From contig CAILKP010000064.1 in NCBI GenBank assembly GCA_903834785.1, positions 62,001 to 126,000 of the forward strand: a DNA stretch of 64,000 bases, given 5' to 3'. Positions within the stretch are counted from its first letter, which is position 1; every line of letters starts with the position of its first letter. The DNA comes from an uncultured bacterium. Lineage in GTDB: Bacteria > Planctomycetota > Phycisphaerae > Phycisphaerales > UBA1924. Below are positions 16,103-24,836 of this stretch, one piece after another. The notes beneath the pieces were generated by a model that saw only the letters and a program-made list of their open reading frames with translations, ran no database searches and was not told the origin of the DNA. The translations under genes were made by a program, and so were the position numbers.

Positions 16103-18184
16103 ATGCTCTTTGACCTCCTCCTTGTCATCCTCGGTTTCTCACTGATCATCTTCCTCCATGAACTGGGGCACTTTGTCGCCGCCCGGTGGGCGGGGATCCG
16201 TGTTCTGGCGTTTGCCATGGGCTTTGGCCCCGCACTCGTCTCGTGGCGCCAGGGGCTCGGCTTGCGAGCCGGCAGCACCGACCGCGAGTACGCCGAGCGA
16301 CTCAAGGCCGGCACGGCGGCGGGCCTGAGCCCGACGGAGTACCGCTGGAACGCACTGCCCCTGGGTGGTTATGTAAAGATGCTGGGGCAGGATGACAGCG
16401 ACCCCGGTGCCCGCAGCGAGGCCCCCGACAGCTTCCAGTCTTGCGTGCCCTGGAAGCGGCTGATCGTGATCTCCGCCGGCGTGGTGATGAACGTGATCAC
16501 CGCCGCGGTGCTGTTTGTGATCGTGTTCTCCGCAGGCTTGCTGACCGAACCGGCACATGTGGGCTCCGTCGCGCCGGGCTCCCCGGCTGCCCGAGCGATC
16601 GCCACCAACGCCCAGAACCTTGGGATCACCACGCCGGGGCTTCAGCCCGGTGATGAAGTGATCATGATTGACGATGAGCGGCCGCTTTCCTTTAAGGATG
16701 TGGCCATCGCTGTGGCCATGGCGGCCAAGGGTGAGGCGCTGCCGATCACCATTCAGAGACCGGGCATCACCGAGCCGGTTCGCTTCGCGATCGTGCCGGA
16801 GCCCAGCCCGGGAACACGCCTGCTGTCACTGGGTGTTGAAGCCGCCGCCAGCATGACGCTGCCCTCCGGCCACACCGAGGCGATCAACAAACAACTGTCC
16901 GAGGGGCTCAAGAACTTCGGTCTCGGCGGCGTGGCACCGGGCTCGGAACTTGCAACCGTCAACGGCGTCCCGGCTGCGAGCGTTTACGACATCGCCGCTG
17001 CGGCGAAGGCCTCCAACGGCAAGCCGATCACCCTTGGTTTCAAGCAGCCTGGCGGGCAGGCGGCCGAGGCGGTCATCATGCCCCGTGCCGAACTGGACAC
17101 CCGGACGTACATGGTACCTTCACCCTCGGGGGCAATGTCCGAACTGCGTCTTGAGCATGTGCTGGGCTTCGTTCCGGTCCTGAAAGTTGAGCGGACCGAG
17201 GACACCTCGAAGGCCGGACTCAAGGAAAGTGATGTCTTCGTTCGCCTGGGCGATGTGCTCTGGCCGTCGGTCGTCGAAGGCATCGCTGAGGTACGCCGCA
17301 ACGCGGGCAAGATCATCCCGATCGTGGTCCTGCGTGACGGCAAGGAAGTTGAACTCAAGGAAGCCCGCGTTTCGTCGGAGGGGCGTCTGGGGTTCGTACC
17401 GGTTTCCAGTGCAGACGACTCGACCATGCTGGCTCGTTGGCCCGAACCGGGACGATTTGCCAGCCCCGAGCGTGAACAGGCGATCGCCGCGGTGGTTCCG
17501 GCCGGTGCTGCCCTTGGGCTGCCCGCTGGCGCATCGATCGTTCAAGTCGGCGATCAGAAGATCAAGAACTTCGCGGAGCTGCGCGAAGCGCTGCGGCAGG
17601 GCGCAATGTCCCGGGAACTTCGGCTGACCGTACGTCTGCCGGCAACCGCTGCTGCCGAAGCATCGACGACCGAGGTGACCTTGTCGCTGTCCAAGCCCGA
17701 GGTGGAGTCGCTGACCAGACTGAGCTGGACATCGCCGATCCCGGCCGAGTTGTTCAAGCCGCGGGAGATCACGCTGCAGGCATCATCCGTGGCCTCGGCC
17801 ATCGGGATGGGCCTGCACGAGACCCGCCGCGTCATGCTGCAGACGTATGTGACATTCGCCCGGCTGTTCCAGGGCTCTGTCAAGGTCGAGCATCTCAAGG
17901 GCCCGGTGGGCATCGCCTCAGCCGGCGTTCAGTTGGCCGACCGCGGCATGATCTGGCTCATGTTCTTCATGGCCGTGATCTCGATCAATCTGGCGGTCGT
18001 GAACTTCCTGCCCCTGCCGATCGTCGATGGCGGCCATTTTGTGTTCATCCTCTACGAACAGGTGACCGGCAAGCCGGTGAGCGTGGCGGTTCAGAACGTC
18101 GCGGCACTGGCAGGGCTGGCACTGATCGGGTCGATGTTCCTGATCGTGACCTACAACGATCTGGCCAACCTGCTGTGGCGGTGA
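16103..18184 (+). CDS. rseP: RseP-like site-2 membrane metalloprotease (M50)
   Basis: A 693-residue polytopic inner-membrane protease that cuts within transmembrane helices, in RseP's case anti-sigma factors. The zinc motif HELGH is at residues 19-23 in the first membrane helix. The third zinc ligand region LPLPIVDGGHF (Asp642) is near the C-terminus, followed by a last membrane helix. Between them lie a second membrane segment near residue 130 and PDZ-like domains (ESDVFVRLGDVLWPS and ASIVQVGDQKIKNFAELREAL are typical). The family is usually 360-450 residues; the excess lies in the periplasmic PDZ region. No dxr or cdsA neighbour is present. Confidence 0.92.
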   Translation: MLFDLLLVILGFSLIIFLHELGHFVAARWAGIRVLAFAMGFGPALVSWRQGLGLRAGSTDREYAERLKAGTAAGLSPTEYRWNALPLGGYVKMLGQDDSDPGARSEAPDSFQSCVPWKRLIVISAGVVMNVITAAVLFVIVFSAGLLTEPAHVGSVAPGSPAARAIATNAQNLGITTPGLQPGDEVIMIDDERPLSFKDVAIAVAMAAKGEALPITIQRPGITEPVRFAIVPEPSPGTRLLSLGVEAAASMTLPSGHTEAINKQLSEGLKNFGLGGVAPGSELATVNGVPAASVYDIAAAAKASNGKPITLGFKQPGGQAAEAVIMPRAELDTRTYMVPSPSGAMSELRLEHVLGFVPVLKVERTEDTSKAGLKESDVFVRLGDVLWPSVVEGIAEVRRNAGKIIPIVVLRDGKEVELKEARVSSEGRLGFVPVSSADDSTMLARWPEPGRFASPEREQAIAAVVPAGAALGLPAGASIVQVGDQKIKNFAELREALRQGAMSRELRLTVRLPATAAAEASTTEVTLSLSKPEVESLTRLSWTSPIPAELFKPREITLQASSVASAIGMGLHETRRVMLQTYVTFARLFQGSVKVEHLKGPVGIASAGVQLADRGMIWLMFFMAVISINLAVVNFLPLPIVDGGHFVFILYEQVTGKPVSVAVQNVAALAGLALIGSMFLIVTYNDLANLLWR

Positions 18185-18731
18185 GCTGGGCCCGCCCGAA
18201 GATATACACGCTTTACACATATACACACAAGACAGAGGCGGCCGGGGGTGTGCAGCCTCCGCGGGCATTGGTTCCAGCGTACAGCGGGGTCTTGACCCAG
18301 CGGCCGGAGCCGTTACGATTGTCCCCCAAACATCCACAGGACAGCGGCTTGGGTGCCGCCGGTGCTGCGTGAACTTGGGGCTTATGGACAGCGACGACGA
18401 CGACGAGATGTTGAGCTGATTGCATGCAGCCCGCTTCGGACCCCAACGGGTACGAGAGCCACGGGCTGCGAGGTGGCATTCACCTCTCGTCAGAGCATCT
18501 GTCCGATCCCCCCCCACTTTGTCCTTGCCGTTTCGTGTGAAAAGGACCGGCTGGTTCCGCAAACAGGACCAACCGACGCCCGCCGGGGGTTCCGCCCATC
18601 GGCCGCGACGCGGAACAGAGGATGGCGAAGCGATCAGGACCAAACGAAGTGACTTTCCTGCCGCCATGGTGCGGCATTTCCCGGTTCAAACCTCCCAGCA
18701 ACACCCCCTTTTTTCAGTCTTTGGAGTACTC
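18185..18731 (+). other. Long structured leader region of fusA
   Basis: There is no coding gene in these 547 bases. A candidate promoter is at 18292-18319. Downstream are several stem-loops: GCAGCCCG (18426-18433) with CGGGCTGC (18462-18469), directly followed by GAGGTG (18470-18475) with CACCTC (18481-18486), and TGCCGC (18659-18664) with GCGGCA (18671-18676). A C/T-rich run with six T is near 18700-18715, and GGAG lies 6 bases before the fusA ATG. An open frame joins fusA upstream as far as 18420, but its protein does not look like EF-G. Confidence 0.55.
18292..18319 (+). promoter_or_regulatory. Candidate sigma-70 promoter for fusA
   Basis: TTGACC (18292-18297) and TACGAT (18314-18319) are separated by 16 bases. 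Transcription from here would give a leader of about 405 bases. The match is by eye only. Confidence 0.45.
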
Positions 18732-20846
18732 ATGGCCAGCGACCTGTCACGAATCCGTAACTTCGGCATCTGCGCCCACATCGACGCGGGCAAGACCACG
18801 GTGTCCGAGCGCATCCTCTACTACACCGGCAAGAACTACAAGATCGGCGAGGTGCACGAAGGCACCGCGACGATGGACTTCCTTCAGGAAGAGCAGGAGC
18901 GTGGCATCACGATCCAGTCGGCCGCGACGACCTGCCCGTGGACGCACATGGGCACGGAGTACAAGCTGAACCTGATCGATACCCCGGGCCACGTGGACTT
19001 CACGATCGAAGTCGAGCGTTCGCTCCGCGTGCTCGACGGCGCGGTGGCCGTATTCGACGGCAAGGAAGGCGTCGAGGCGCAGTCCGAGACGGTGTGGCGT
19101 CAGGCCGACCGTTACCGCGTGCCGCGTCTGTGCTTCGTCAACAAGATGGACAAGATCGGTGCGAGCTTTGACTTCTCGTACGAAACCATCCTCAAGCGCC
19201 TGGGCGCCAACGCCATCGCCATTCAGTACCCCATCGGCGTGGGCAACGACCACAAGGGCATCATCGACCTGCTGACCGAGCGGGCGTTCTACTTTGAGGG
19301 CGAGAAGGGCGAGACCGTCCGCGAGGCGGACGTTCCCGATGAGCTCAAGGAAACCGTCGCCAAGTGGCGCACGATGCTGATCGAGAAGGCCAGCGAACTC
19401 GATGACAAGCTCACCGAAAAGTACCTCTCCGGCGAGATCCCCAGCATCGCCGAGCTCAAGGCCGCGCTGCGCAAGGGCGTTCTGAGCCGCGCGTGCTACC
19501 CGGTGCTGGCCGGCGCCGCGCTCCGCAACGTCGGCGTGCAGGCCCTGCTCGACGCGGTTGTGGACTATCTCCCCTCGCCGCACGAGAAGCCCGAAGTCGA
19601 GGGCACCAACCCCCGCGACAAGGAAGAGAAGATGACCCGTCCGCACGACGACACCGCGCCGTTCTCGGCTCTGGTGTTCAAGGTCGTGGCCGACCAGCAC
19701 GGCGACCTGACGTACATGCGTGTGTACTCGGGCAAGCTGACCAAGGGCATGCGCATCATCAACCCCGGCAACGGCGAGCGTGAGCTGGCCAGCCGCATCT
19801 TCGAGATGCACGCCAAGGACCGCATCCCGCTCGACGAGGCCTCCGCCGGCAACATCGTTGCCGTCGTCGGCATCAAGAAGTCGTTCACCGGTGACACCCT
19901 GTGCGACGTTGACAAGCCCATTCTGCTCGAGCGCATGCACTTCCCCGAGCCGGTCATCTCGATGTCCATCGAGCCTAAGAGCCAGGCCGACCGCGCCAAG
20001 CTGGGCGATGCCCTGACGGTCATCCGCCGCGAAGACCCGAGCTTCCGCTCGTTCTTCAACGAGGAAACCGGCCAGACCATCATCTCCGGCATGGGTGAGC
20101 TTCACCTTGAAATCATCAAGAACAAGCTCGTGCGTGACATGAAGGTCAACGTTGAGGTCGGCAAGCCCCAGGTTGCTTACCGCGAAGCCATCAGCCGCAA
20201 GGCCGAGGACTGCCGCGGTCTGTTCAAGAAGCAGTCCGGTGGTCGCGGTCAGTTCGGTGACTGCACCATCACCCTCGAGCCCTTCACCGCCGCCCAGGCC
20301 GAAGCCGAGGAACTGGACTTTACCGATTCGATCGCCTTCGAGAACGCGATCGTCGGCGGTTCGGTGCCCAAGGAGTTCATCCCGTCCATCGAGTACGGCA
20401 TCCGCCAGACCGCGCTGGCCGGTGTGATCTCGGGCTTCCCGCTCATCAACATCAAGGCGACGCTGACCGACGGCAAGTACCACGACGTTGACTCGTCGCA
20501 GGTTGCCTTCGAGCAGGCTGGCCGTCTGGCCCTGCTGGAAGCTGTCCAGAAGGCCAGCCCGATCCTGCTCGAGCCGATCATGAAGGTTGTCGTGACGGTG
20601 CCCGAGGAGTACTTCGGCGCCATCACCGGTGACATGTCCAGCCGCCGCGGCATGATCCTGGAGCAGGAGGACCGTGGCGTCGTCAAGCTGGTCACCTGCG
20701 AGGTGCCGCTAAGCGAGATGTTCGGCTACACCACCCAGCTCCGCTCGCTGTCGCAGGGTCGCGCCAGCAACACGATGGAGTTCCACGAGTACCGCCCGAT
20801 GCCGCGGTCACTGCAGGAAGAGGTCATCAAGGCCATGAAGGCCTGA
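18732..20846 (+). CDS. fusA: Translation elongation factor G
   Basis: A 704-residue GTPase that moves tRNAs and mRNA through the ribosome. G1 is AHIDAGKTT, the switch I region contains ERGITIQSAAT, G3 is DTPGHVDFT and G4 is NKMDKIGA. Domains II to V follow, with SGMGELHLEIIKNKL in domain III and GEVPLSEMFGYTTQLRS-like sequence in domain V (here CEVPLSEMFGYTTQLRSLSQ). The length is normal for EF-G. It stands alone, outside a ribosomal-protein operon, behind an unusually long leader. A 14-bp hairpin follows. Confidence 0.98.
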   Translation: MASDLSRIRNFGICAHIDAGKTTVSERILYYTGKNYKIGEVHEGTATMDFLQEEQERGITIQSAATTCPWTHMGTEYKLNLIDTPGHVDFTIEVERSLRVLDGAVAVFDGKEGVEAQSETVWRQADRYRVPRLCFVNKMDKIGASFDFSYETILKRLGANAIAIQYPIGVGNDHKGIIDLLTERAFYFEGEKGETVREADVPDELKETVAKWRTMLIEKASELDDKLTEKYLSGEIPSIAELKAALRKGVLSRACYPVLAGAALRNVGVQALLDAVVDYLPSPHEKPEVEGTNPRDKEEKMTRPHDDTAPFSALVFKVVADQHGDLTYMRVYSGKLTKGMRIINPGNGERELASRIFEMHAKDRIPLDEASAGNIVAVVGIKKSFTGDTLCDVDKPILLERMHFPEPVISMSIEPKSQADRAKLGDALTVIRREDPSFRSFFNEETGQTIISGMGELHLEIIKNKLVRDMKVNVEVGKPQVAYREAISRKAEDCRGLFKKQSGGRGQFGDCTITLEPFTAAQAEAEELDFTDSIAFENAIVGGSVPKEFIPSIEYGIRQTALAGVISGFPLINIKATLTDGKYHDVDSSQVAFEQAGRLALLEAVQKASPILLEPIMKVVVTVPEEYFGAITGDMSSRRGMILEQEDRGVVKLVTCEVPLSEMFGYTTQLRSLSQGRASNTMEFHEYRPMPRSLQEEVIKAMKA

Positions 20847-20896
20847 TCGACCGGCATCCTCCACGGGCGGATGCTGACAGCCTGATCTGAGTTTTC

Positions 20897-20930
20897 CAGC
20901 AGCCCCGCGGAGGTTTCCGCGGGGCTGCTG
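20897..20930 (+). terminator. Hairpin terminator after fusA
   Basis: A 14-bp perfect stem, CAGCAGCCCCGCGG (20897-20910) with CCGCGGGGCTGCTG (20917-20930), has a 6-base loop. Only a short TATTT follows. Confidence 0.8.
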
Positions 20931-21271
20931 TGCTATTTGGCCCCGCTCAGGCACGCCCGCGAGTATCACCGCCAGCTCGCTGGAGAACGCGGGCACAGCG
21001 CAAAAGCTGCAGCATCCACCGCAACCGACAGGCCGCCCACCGCTGCGGCGTCTCACGGTGTGATCCGGCGGACACCAGGACCCCCGGCCAGTTGTGGCAC
21101 CGGCGGCGATGATCTCCACCTGTTGTGTGCCGGAATCCGCTGGATTTGCTTGACAAGCACCCCCCGGCCATTGACTATTGGCGCACGTCAAGACAACAGC
21201 TTCCCGGCTGCCGCGAGCGTTCGCGAGACAGTCCCGGACACGTCCGCTGAATGTTGAGCACGGAGGTTCAC
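20931..21271. other. Intergenic region upstream of the OmpA-like gene
   Basis: I see no gene in these 341 bases. A good promoter candidate is at 21150-21178 and a CGGAGG ribosome binding site at 21261-21266. Confidence 0.5.
21150..21178 (+). promoter_or_regulatory. Candidate promoter for the OmpA-like lipoprotein
   Basis: A perfect -35 TTGACA (21150-21155) and a weak -10 GACTAT (21173-21178) are 17 bases apart. The leader would be about 87 bases. Confidence 0.5.
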
Positions 21272-21931
21272 ATGTTCTCGCTGGTTACCGCGTCAAAGTC
21301 CATCAAGTTTGTTCTCATCACTGGCGTTGCCGTGGCCGCTGCCGCTCTGGGCGGTTGCAACAACGAAGCCAAGACTGAGAACGAGGCGCTCAAGAGCCAG
21401 CTGACTCAGGTTCAGCAGGAGCGTGACCAGAACAAGCAGCTGCTTGATCAGTCCGAGGCCCAGAAGTCCGAGCTTCGCAACCAGGTTGACGAGCTGACGC
21501 GTGCCAAGAACGCTCAGCCGCCGGTGATGACCGATGTCCCCGGCGGTGGTGGCGGCGGAACCAAGCCACCCAAGAACACGGCACGCGAGACTGTGATCGA
21601 GGTCGCCGGCGATGTTCTGTTCGCCCCCGGCCAGACCTCGCTGTCGGCCGCTGGCAAGAAGGAGCTCGACAAGGTGGCCACCCGCCTGAAGAAGGAGTTT
21701 CCCAAGAACCAGATCCGCATCGAAGGCTACACCGACAGCGACCCGGTCAAGAAGAACCCCCTCGGAAGCAACGAGGCCATCAGCAAGGCTCGCGCCGTCG
21801 CCGTTGAGAAGTACCTGGCCAGCAAGGGCGTCTCGGACTCCCGCATGACGGCCGTCGGCCGCGGCTCGGCCAGCCCCAAGGCCACCAAGGCCGCCAGCCG
21901 CCGCGTTGAGATCCACGTCCTGGGCGGCTGA
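21272..21931 (+). CDS. OmpA-family lipoprotein (Pal-like) with coiled coil
   Basis: A 219-residue envelope lipoprotein. The signal peptide ends in a lipobox (AALGGC, Cys about residue 29). Residues 32-75 form a coiled coil (ENEALKSQLTQVQQERDQNK begins it), followed by a Gly-rich linker. Residues 115-219 are an OmpA peptidoglycan-binding domain with a VLFAPGQTSLSAAGKKELDK start, EGYTDSDPVKKNP and SRRVEIHV at the end. It probably anchors the outer envelope to peptidoglycan. The ATG at 21272 has CGGAGG 6 bases upstream; an in-frame ATG at 21251 is less likely. Confidence 0.93.
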   Translation: MFSLVTASKSIKFVLITGVAVAAAALGGCNNEAKTENEALKSQLTQVQQERDQNKQLLDQSEAQKSELRNQVDELTRAKNAQPPVMTDVPGGGGGGTKPPKNTARETVIEVAGDVLFAPGQTSLSAAGKKELDKVATRLKKEFPKNQIRIEGYTDSDPVKKNPLGSNEAISKARAVAVEKYLASKGVSDSRMTAVGRGSASPKATKAASRRVEIHVLGG

Positions 21932-21967
21932 TCTCCGTCACGCTGAACGCCAAAGCAAGAGTAACTC

Positions 21968-22000
21968 CAGCGACCCGTCACCGTGTGTGGCGGGTCGCTG
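21968..22000 (+). terminator. Hairpin terminator after the OmpA-like gene
   Basis: A 10-bp perfect stem, CAGCGACCCG (21968-21977) with CGGGTCGCTG (21991-22000), has a 13-base loop and no T tract. Confidence 0.65.
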
Positions 22001-22051
22001 TGCTGACGGCCCGACTCATCCGGACAGAACACAGCGGTCGTACGCTCGGCC

Positions 22052-22918
22052 ATGGCTGCGACGCAACGCTGTGAACTGCTGGTCATCGGTGGCGGGAACA
22101 TGGGCTCGGCCATCATCCGCGGCGGCCTTGCCGCGGGGGTGTTGCGGGCCGCGGCCGTCTGCGTCGTTGACCCGGATGCCGGCAAGCGGGCCGCGATGAC
22201 GGCACATGGCTGTGTAGCGGCGGGTGCGATCTCACACGTGCCACAAGTGGCGGAACTCACGTCCGACACGCTGGTCCTCTGGGCCGTCAAGCCGCAGATG
22301 TTCGCCGATGCCGCAGCGGCCTATCGGGTCGTGGTCGCCGGACTGGCCGCTGGCGGGCAACCGGCGGCGGGAGCGTCCATCATGGCTGGTGTACCGGCAT
22401 CACGCGTCAGCGAGCTGACAGGGACGGCCTGCATCATCCGCACGATGCCGAACCTGCCGGCTCAGATCGGTCGGGGTGTCACCGCGATCTGCACACCGTC
22501 TCAGGCGGGCGTGGCGGGGTCGCCAGCCGCGGCGGCGACGCGGCGGGTTACCACGCTGCTGGAGGCCGTGGGAAGTGTCATAGAGCTTCCGGAGCCGATG
22601 CTCGATGCGTTCACGGCGCTGGCGGGCTCGGGGCCGGCATATATGTTCTATCTGGCCGAGGCGATGGTGGCGGCCGCTCTGGAGCAGGGGCTGACAGCCG
22701 AGCAGGCAGACCTGGCGGTGCGGCAGACACTCCTGGGTGCGGCCCAACTGATGAGCCAGCGGGCCGATGCAAGCCCCACGCAGCTGCGTGCGGAAGTGAC
22801 CAGCAAGGGCGGCACCACGGCTGCGGCGACGGCGGTGATGGACGCTGCCGGGTTCACGGAGCTGATAAAGCGAGCGATTGCCGCGGGGACGGAGCGATCA
22901 CGCGAGCTACGGGGTTGA
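22052..22918 (+). CDS. proC: Pyrroline-5-carboxylate reductase
   Basis: A 288-residue enzyme making the last step of proline synthesis: pyrroline-5-carboxylate plus NAD(P)H to proline. The N-terminal Rossmann motif is VIGGGNMGSAIIRGG. WAVKPQ and RTMPNLPAQIGRG follow, and the C-terminal signature is ALAGSGPAYMFYLAEAM with SKGGTTAAA, in the family order. A TACGCT box ends 5 bases before the ATG and there is no ribosome binding site, as expected if the mRNA is leaderless. The gene converges with the next one, 19 bases apart. Confidence 0.95.
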   Translation: MAATQRCELLVIGGGNMGSAIIRGGLAAGVLRAAAVCVVDPDAGKRAAMTAHGCVAAGAISHVPQVAELTSDTLVLWAVKPQMFADAAAAYRVVVAGLAAGGQPAAGASIMAGVPASRVSELTGTACIIRTMPNLPAQIGRGVTAICTPSQAGVAGSPAAAATRRVTTLLEAVGSVIELPEPMLDAFTALAGSGPAYMFYLAEAMVAAALEQGLTAEQADLAVRQTLLGAAQLMSQRADASPTQLRAEVTSKGGTTAAATAVMDAAGFTELIKRAIAAGTERSRELRG

Positions 22919-22937
22919 CACAGGCTCGGGGCAGTGA

Positions 22938-24584
22938 TCAGCCAGGGAGCTTCTCGGCCTTGCCGCGGAGGGCCTGGCGGAGGGCCGCGACGGCGGCGAG
23001 CGCCGGCTTGGGCTGGCCGCTGCCCGTGACAAGGCCGCCGGCGAACATTTCACCAGCTGAGATTCCGGCGGGCGGCGGGACCGGGATGTCGTAGAGCTCG
23101 TGCCAGGCGATGGACTGGATGTAGGACTTGCCCGCGAGAGCGGTGCCGAGTTTGCGGACAAGCTCCGCCTGCACTTCGGGGGTCCAGGGGCCGGCCCAGG
23201 TGCCGGGCTCATCCTCACCGGCACCACGGAGGCCGCTGGGCCAGCCCGTGGCCGAGACGCTGATGGGGTAGCCGATCTCGGCGAAGCGGTCGAGCACGGA
23301 CATGGCCGTGAGGATATCACGGGCAGCGCGGCCGGGGTCGCCGGAGCCGAACTGCAGGCGGATGGCCAGAGCATCGATGGGCAGGCCGAGCTGCTTGAGC
23401 AGTTCGGCGTAGATCGCTGGCGGCAGGCACGAGCGGCCCTTGGCCGAGGCCGTGTACTCACCAAAGGGCTGGGCGATTTCGATCTGCACCTTGGCCTGCG
23501 GCTGCAGCTTGCGGACCACCGCGATGCAGTACTTGGTCAGGTCCATCGCCTGCTCAGGGCTCAGCGAGATGCCACCGGGGGCGTGGAGGCCCGAGCAAAC
23601 GTTCCAGGTCGTGACGGTCCGCCGGTAGCGGGTGACGATGGTCTTGACGAACTCAATGACCATGTCGCGGAGCGTTTCGTAGTCGTGCTCGAAGATTGCC
23701 AGCCACTTGGGGACGCAGCGCGGGCTGACATCGAGCACCGGGCCACCGAGGACCGGCAGCTTGGCCTGAAGGATGCACCACTCGATCCACTTGTCGGTCT
23801 TGGCGAAGGCGTACTTGCCCTCGCTGGGCTCCATATCCAGCCAGCGCATCGGCAAGGTGACGAAGTCGCAGGACTGCTGGACCGCGGAGGCAAGCTCGGC
23901 GGAGAACACACCCGCGTTGATGCAGCAGCCGATGAGGGGCGGCTCGGCCAGGACGACGCCGCTGGCACCGCCGTGGGCGTGGGAAGCGGTCTTGGTCTCA
24001 GCATCGGCGACGGAGATCGGCCCGGTGGCGGTTCCAAGCTGGCCGGAGAGGCGGCGGCGGTGGGTCAGCTGGGCGGCGTGGAGGGCCATTTCCTCGCCGA
24101 CCTGCACGGCCAGGGTCAGGGCCTCGCGGGCGAGCTGGTCTGCCACGGCGTTGGGCCCCTCGGGCCCGCAGTTGCCGCCACGGACGGCGGCGGCACTGAA
24201 GGTCGCGACGGCGGCCCCGATCCGGGTCATCAGGGGCGAATCGGCCGGCTCGTCAAAGAGCCCCCACTCCTCAAGCTTGTTGAGCATGAGCATGATCTGG
24301 TGGCGTGCCAGTTCAAGGCTCAGCAAATAGGGCTCGGCACGCTCCGGCAGCAGACAGGTGCGCAGGAGCAGGTTGCGGTCCGCCCCGGAAGGAGCCCCGC
24401 GGGGCAGGTCGATCGCAACGCTCAGGGCGGCGGCACCGCCGATTCGCTTGGAGCACTCGATCAAGCCGGAACGGAGCTCGATCTCCGCCGGAATGGCGAC
24501 ATCATCCGGACCGAGGATGTGGGCGTGGCGGAGCGGCCACGAGGCGGCAGGGCGTGTCCCATCCATGACGGCGAACTTGAGCAT
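22938..24584 (-). CDS. GH10 (xylanase)-like barrel protein lacking catalytic glutamates
   Basis: A 548-residue protein with no signal peptide. Residues 1-170 are a beta-rich region (start MLKFAVMDGTRPAASWPL) followed by a helical part. From about residue 225 it follows a GH10-like barrel: GCCINAGVFS, then FVTLPMRWLDMEPSEGKYAF (in GH10 the strand before WxxxEP), and RRTVTTWNVCSGLHAPGG where GH10 enzymes have WDVVNE. The acid/base Glu is replaced (C-S-G), and the nucleophile region reads YPISVSATGWPSG without Glu. I infer a non-hydrolytic carbohydrate-binding or structural role. The frame is open to 25226, but only ATG 24584 gives a sensible N-terminus. Confidence 0.75.
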   Translation of the reverse strand: MLKFAVMDGTRPAASWPLRHAHILGPDDVAIPAEIELRSGLIECSKRIGGAAALSVAIDLPRGAPSGADRNLLLRTCLLPERAEPYLLSLELARHQIMLMLNKLEEWGLFDEPADSPLMTRIGAAVATFSAAAVRGGNCGPEGPNAVADQLAREALTLAVQVGEEMALHAAQLTHRRRLSGQLGTATGPISVADAETKTASHAHGGASGVVLAEPPLIGCCINAGVFSAELASAVQQSCDFVTLPMRWLDMEPSEGKYAFAKTDKWIEWCILQAKLPVLGGPVLDVSPRCVPKWLAIFEHDYETLRDMVIEFVKTIVTRYRRTVTTWNVCSGLHAPGGISLSPEQAMDLTKYCIAVVRKLQPQAKVQIEIAQPFGEYTASAKGRSCLPPAIYAELLKQLGLPIDALAIRLQFGSGDPGRAARDILTAMSVLDRFAEIGYPISVSATGWPSGLRGAGEDEPGTWAGPWTPEVQAELVRKLGTALAGKSYIQSIAWHELYDIPVPPPAGISAGEMFAGGLVTGSGQPKPALAAVAALRQALRGKAEKLPG

Positions 24585-24836
24585 GCAGAATCCGGATGGG
24601 GGCGGAATGAGGCCGTGTTCGGGGAAGGGGAGAGCGAGCGGAATCAACGGTGCGGTGGGCCAAAGCAGCGAGCCAGAGCGGCGGCCGGGAACAGAGGAGA
24701 AACGGTAGGTCCGGAGCTGCCAAGGCTGCGTGAGGAAAGGGCGGCGGCCGAACGGGGGCGGAGCGTAGGTGGCTGGGGATGGGGTGGGCGGGGTCACATG
24801 CGGGCCATACGCTGGGACGTTCGACGCGAGAACCCC

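Noticed and set aside
18420-18731. N-terminal extension of fusA by about 104 codons
   Set aside because: The extension has no EF-G similarity; the ATG at 18732 has a good ribosome binding site and gives the normal family start.
18747-20483. Open frame of 578 codons opposite fusA
   Set aside because: Shadow of EF-G; no recognisable domain.
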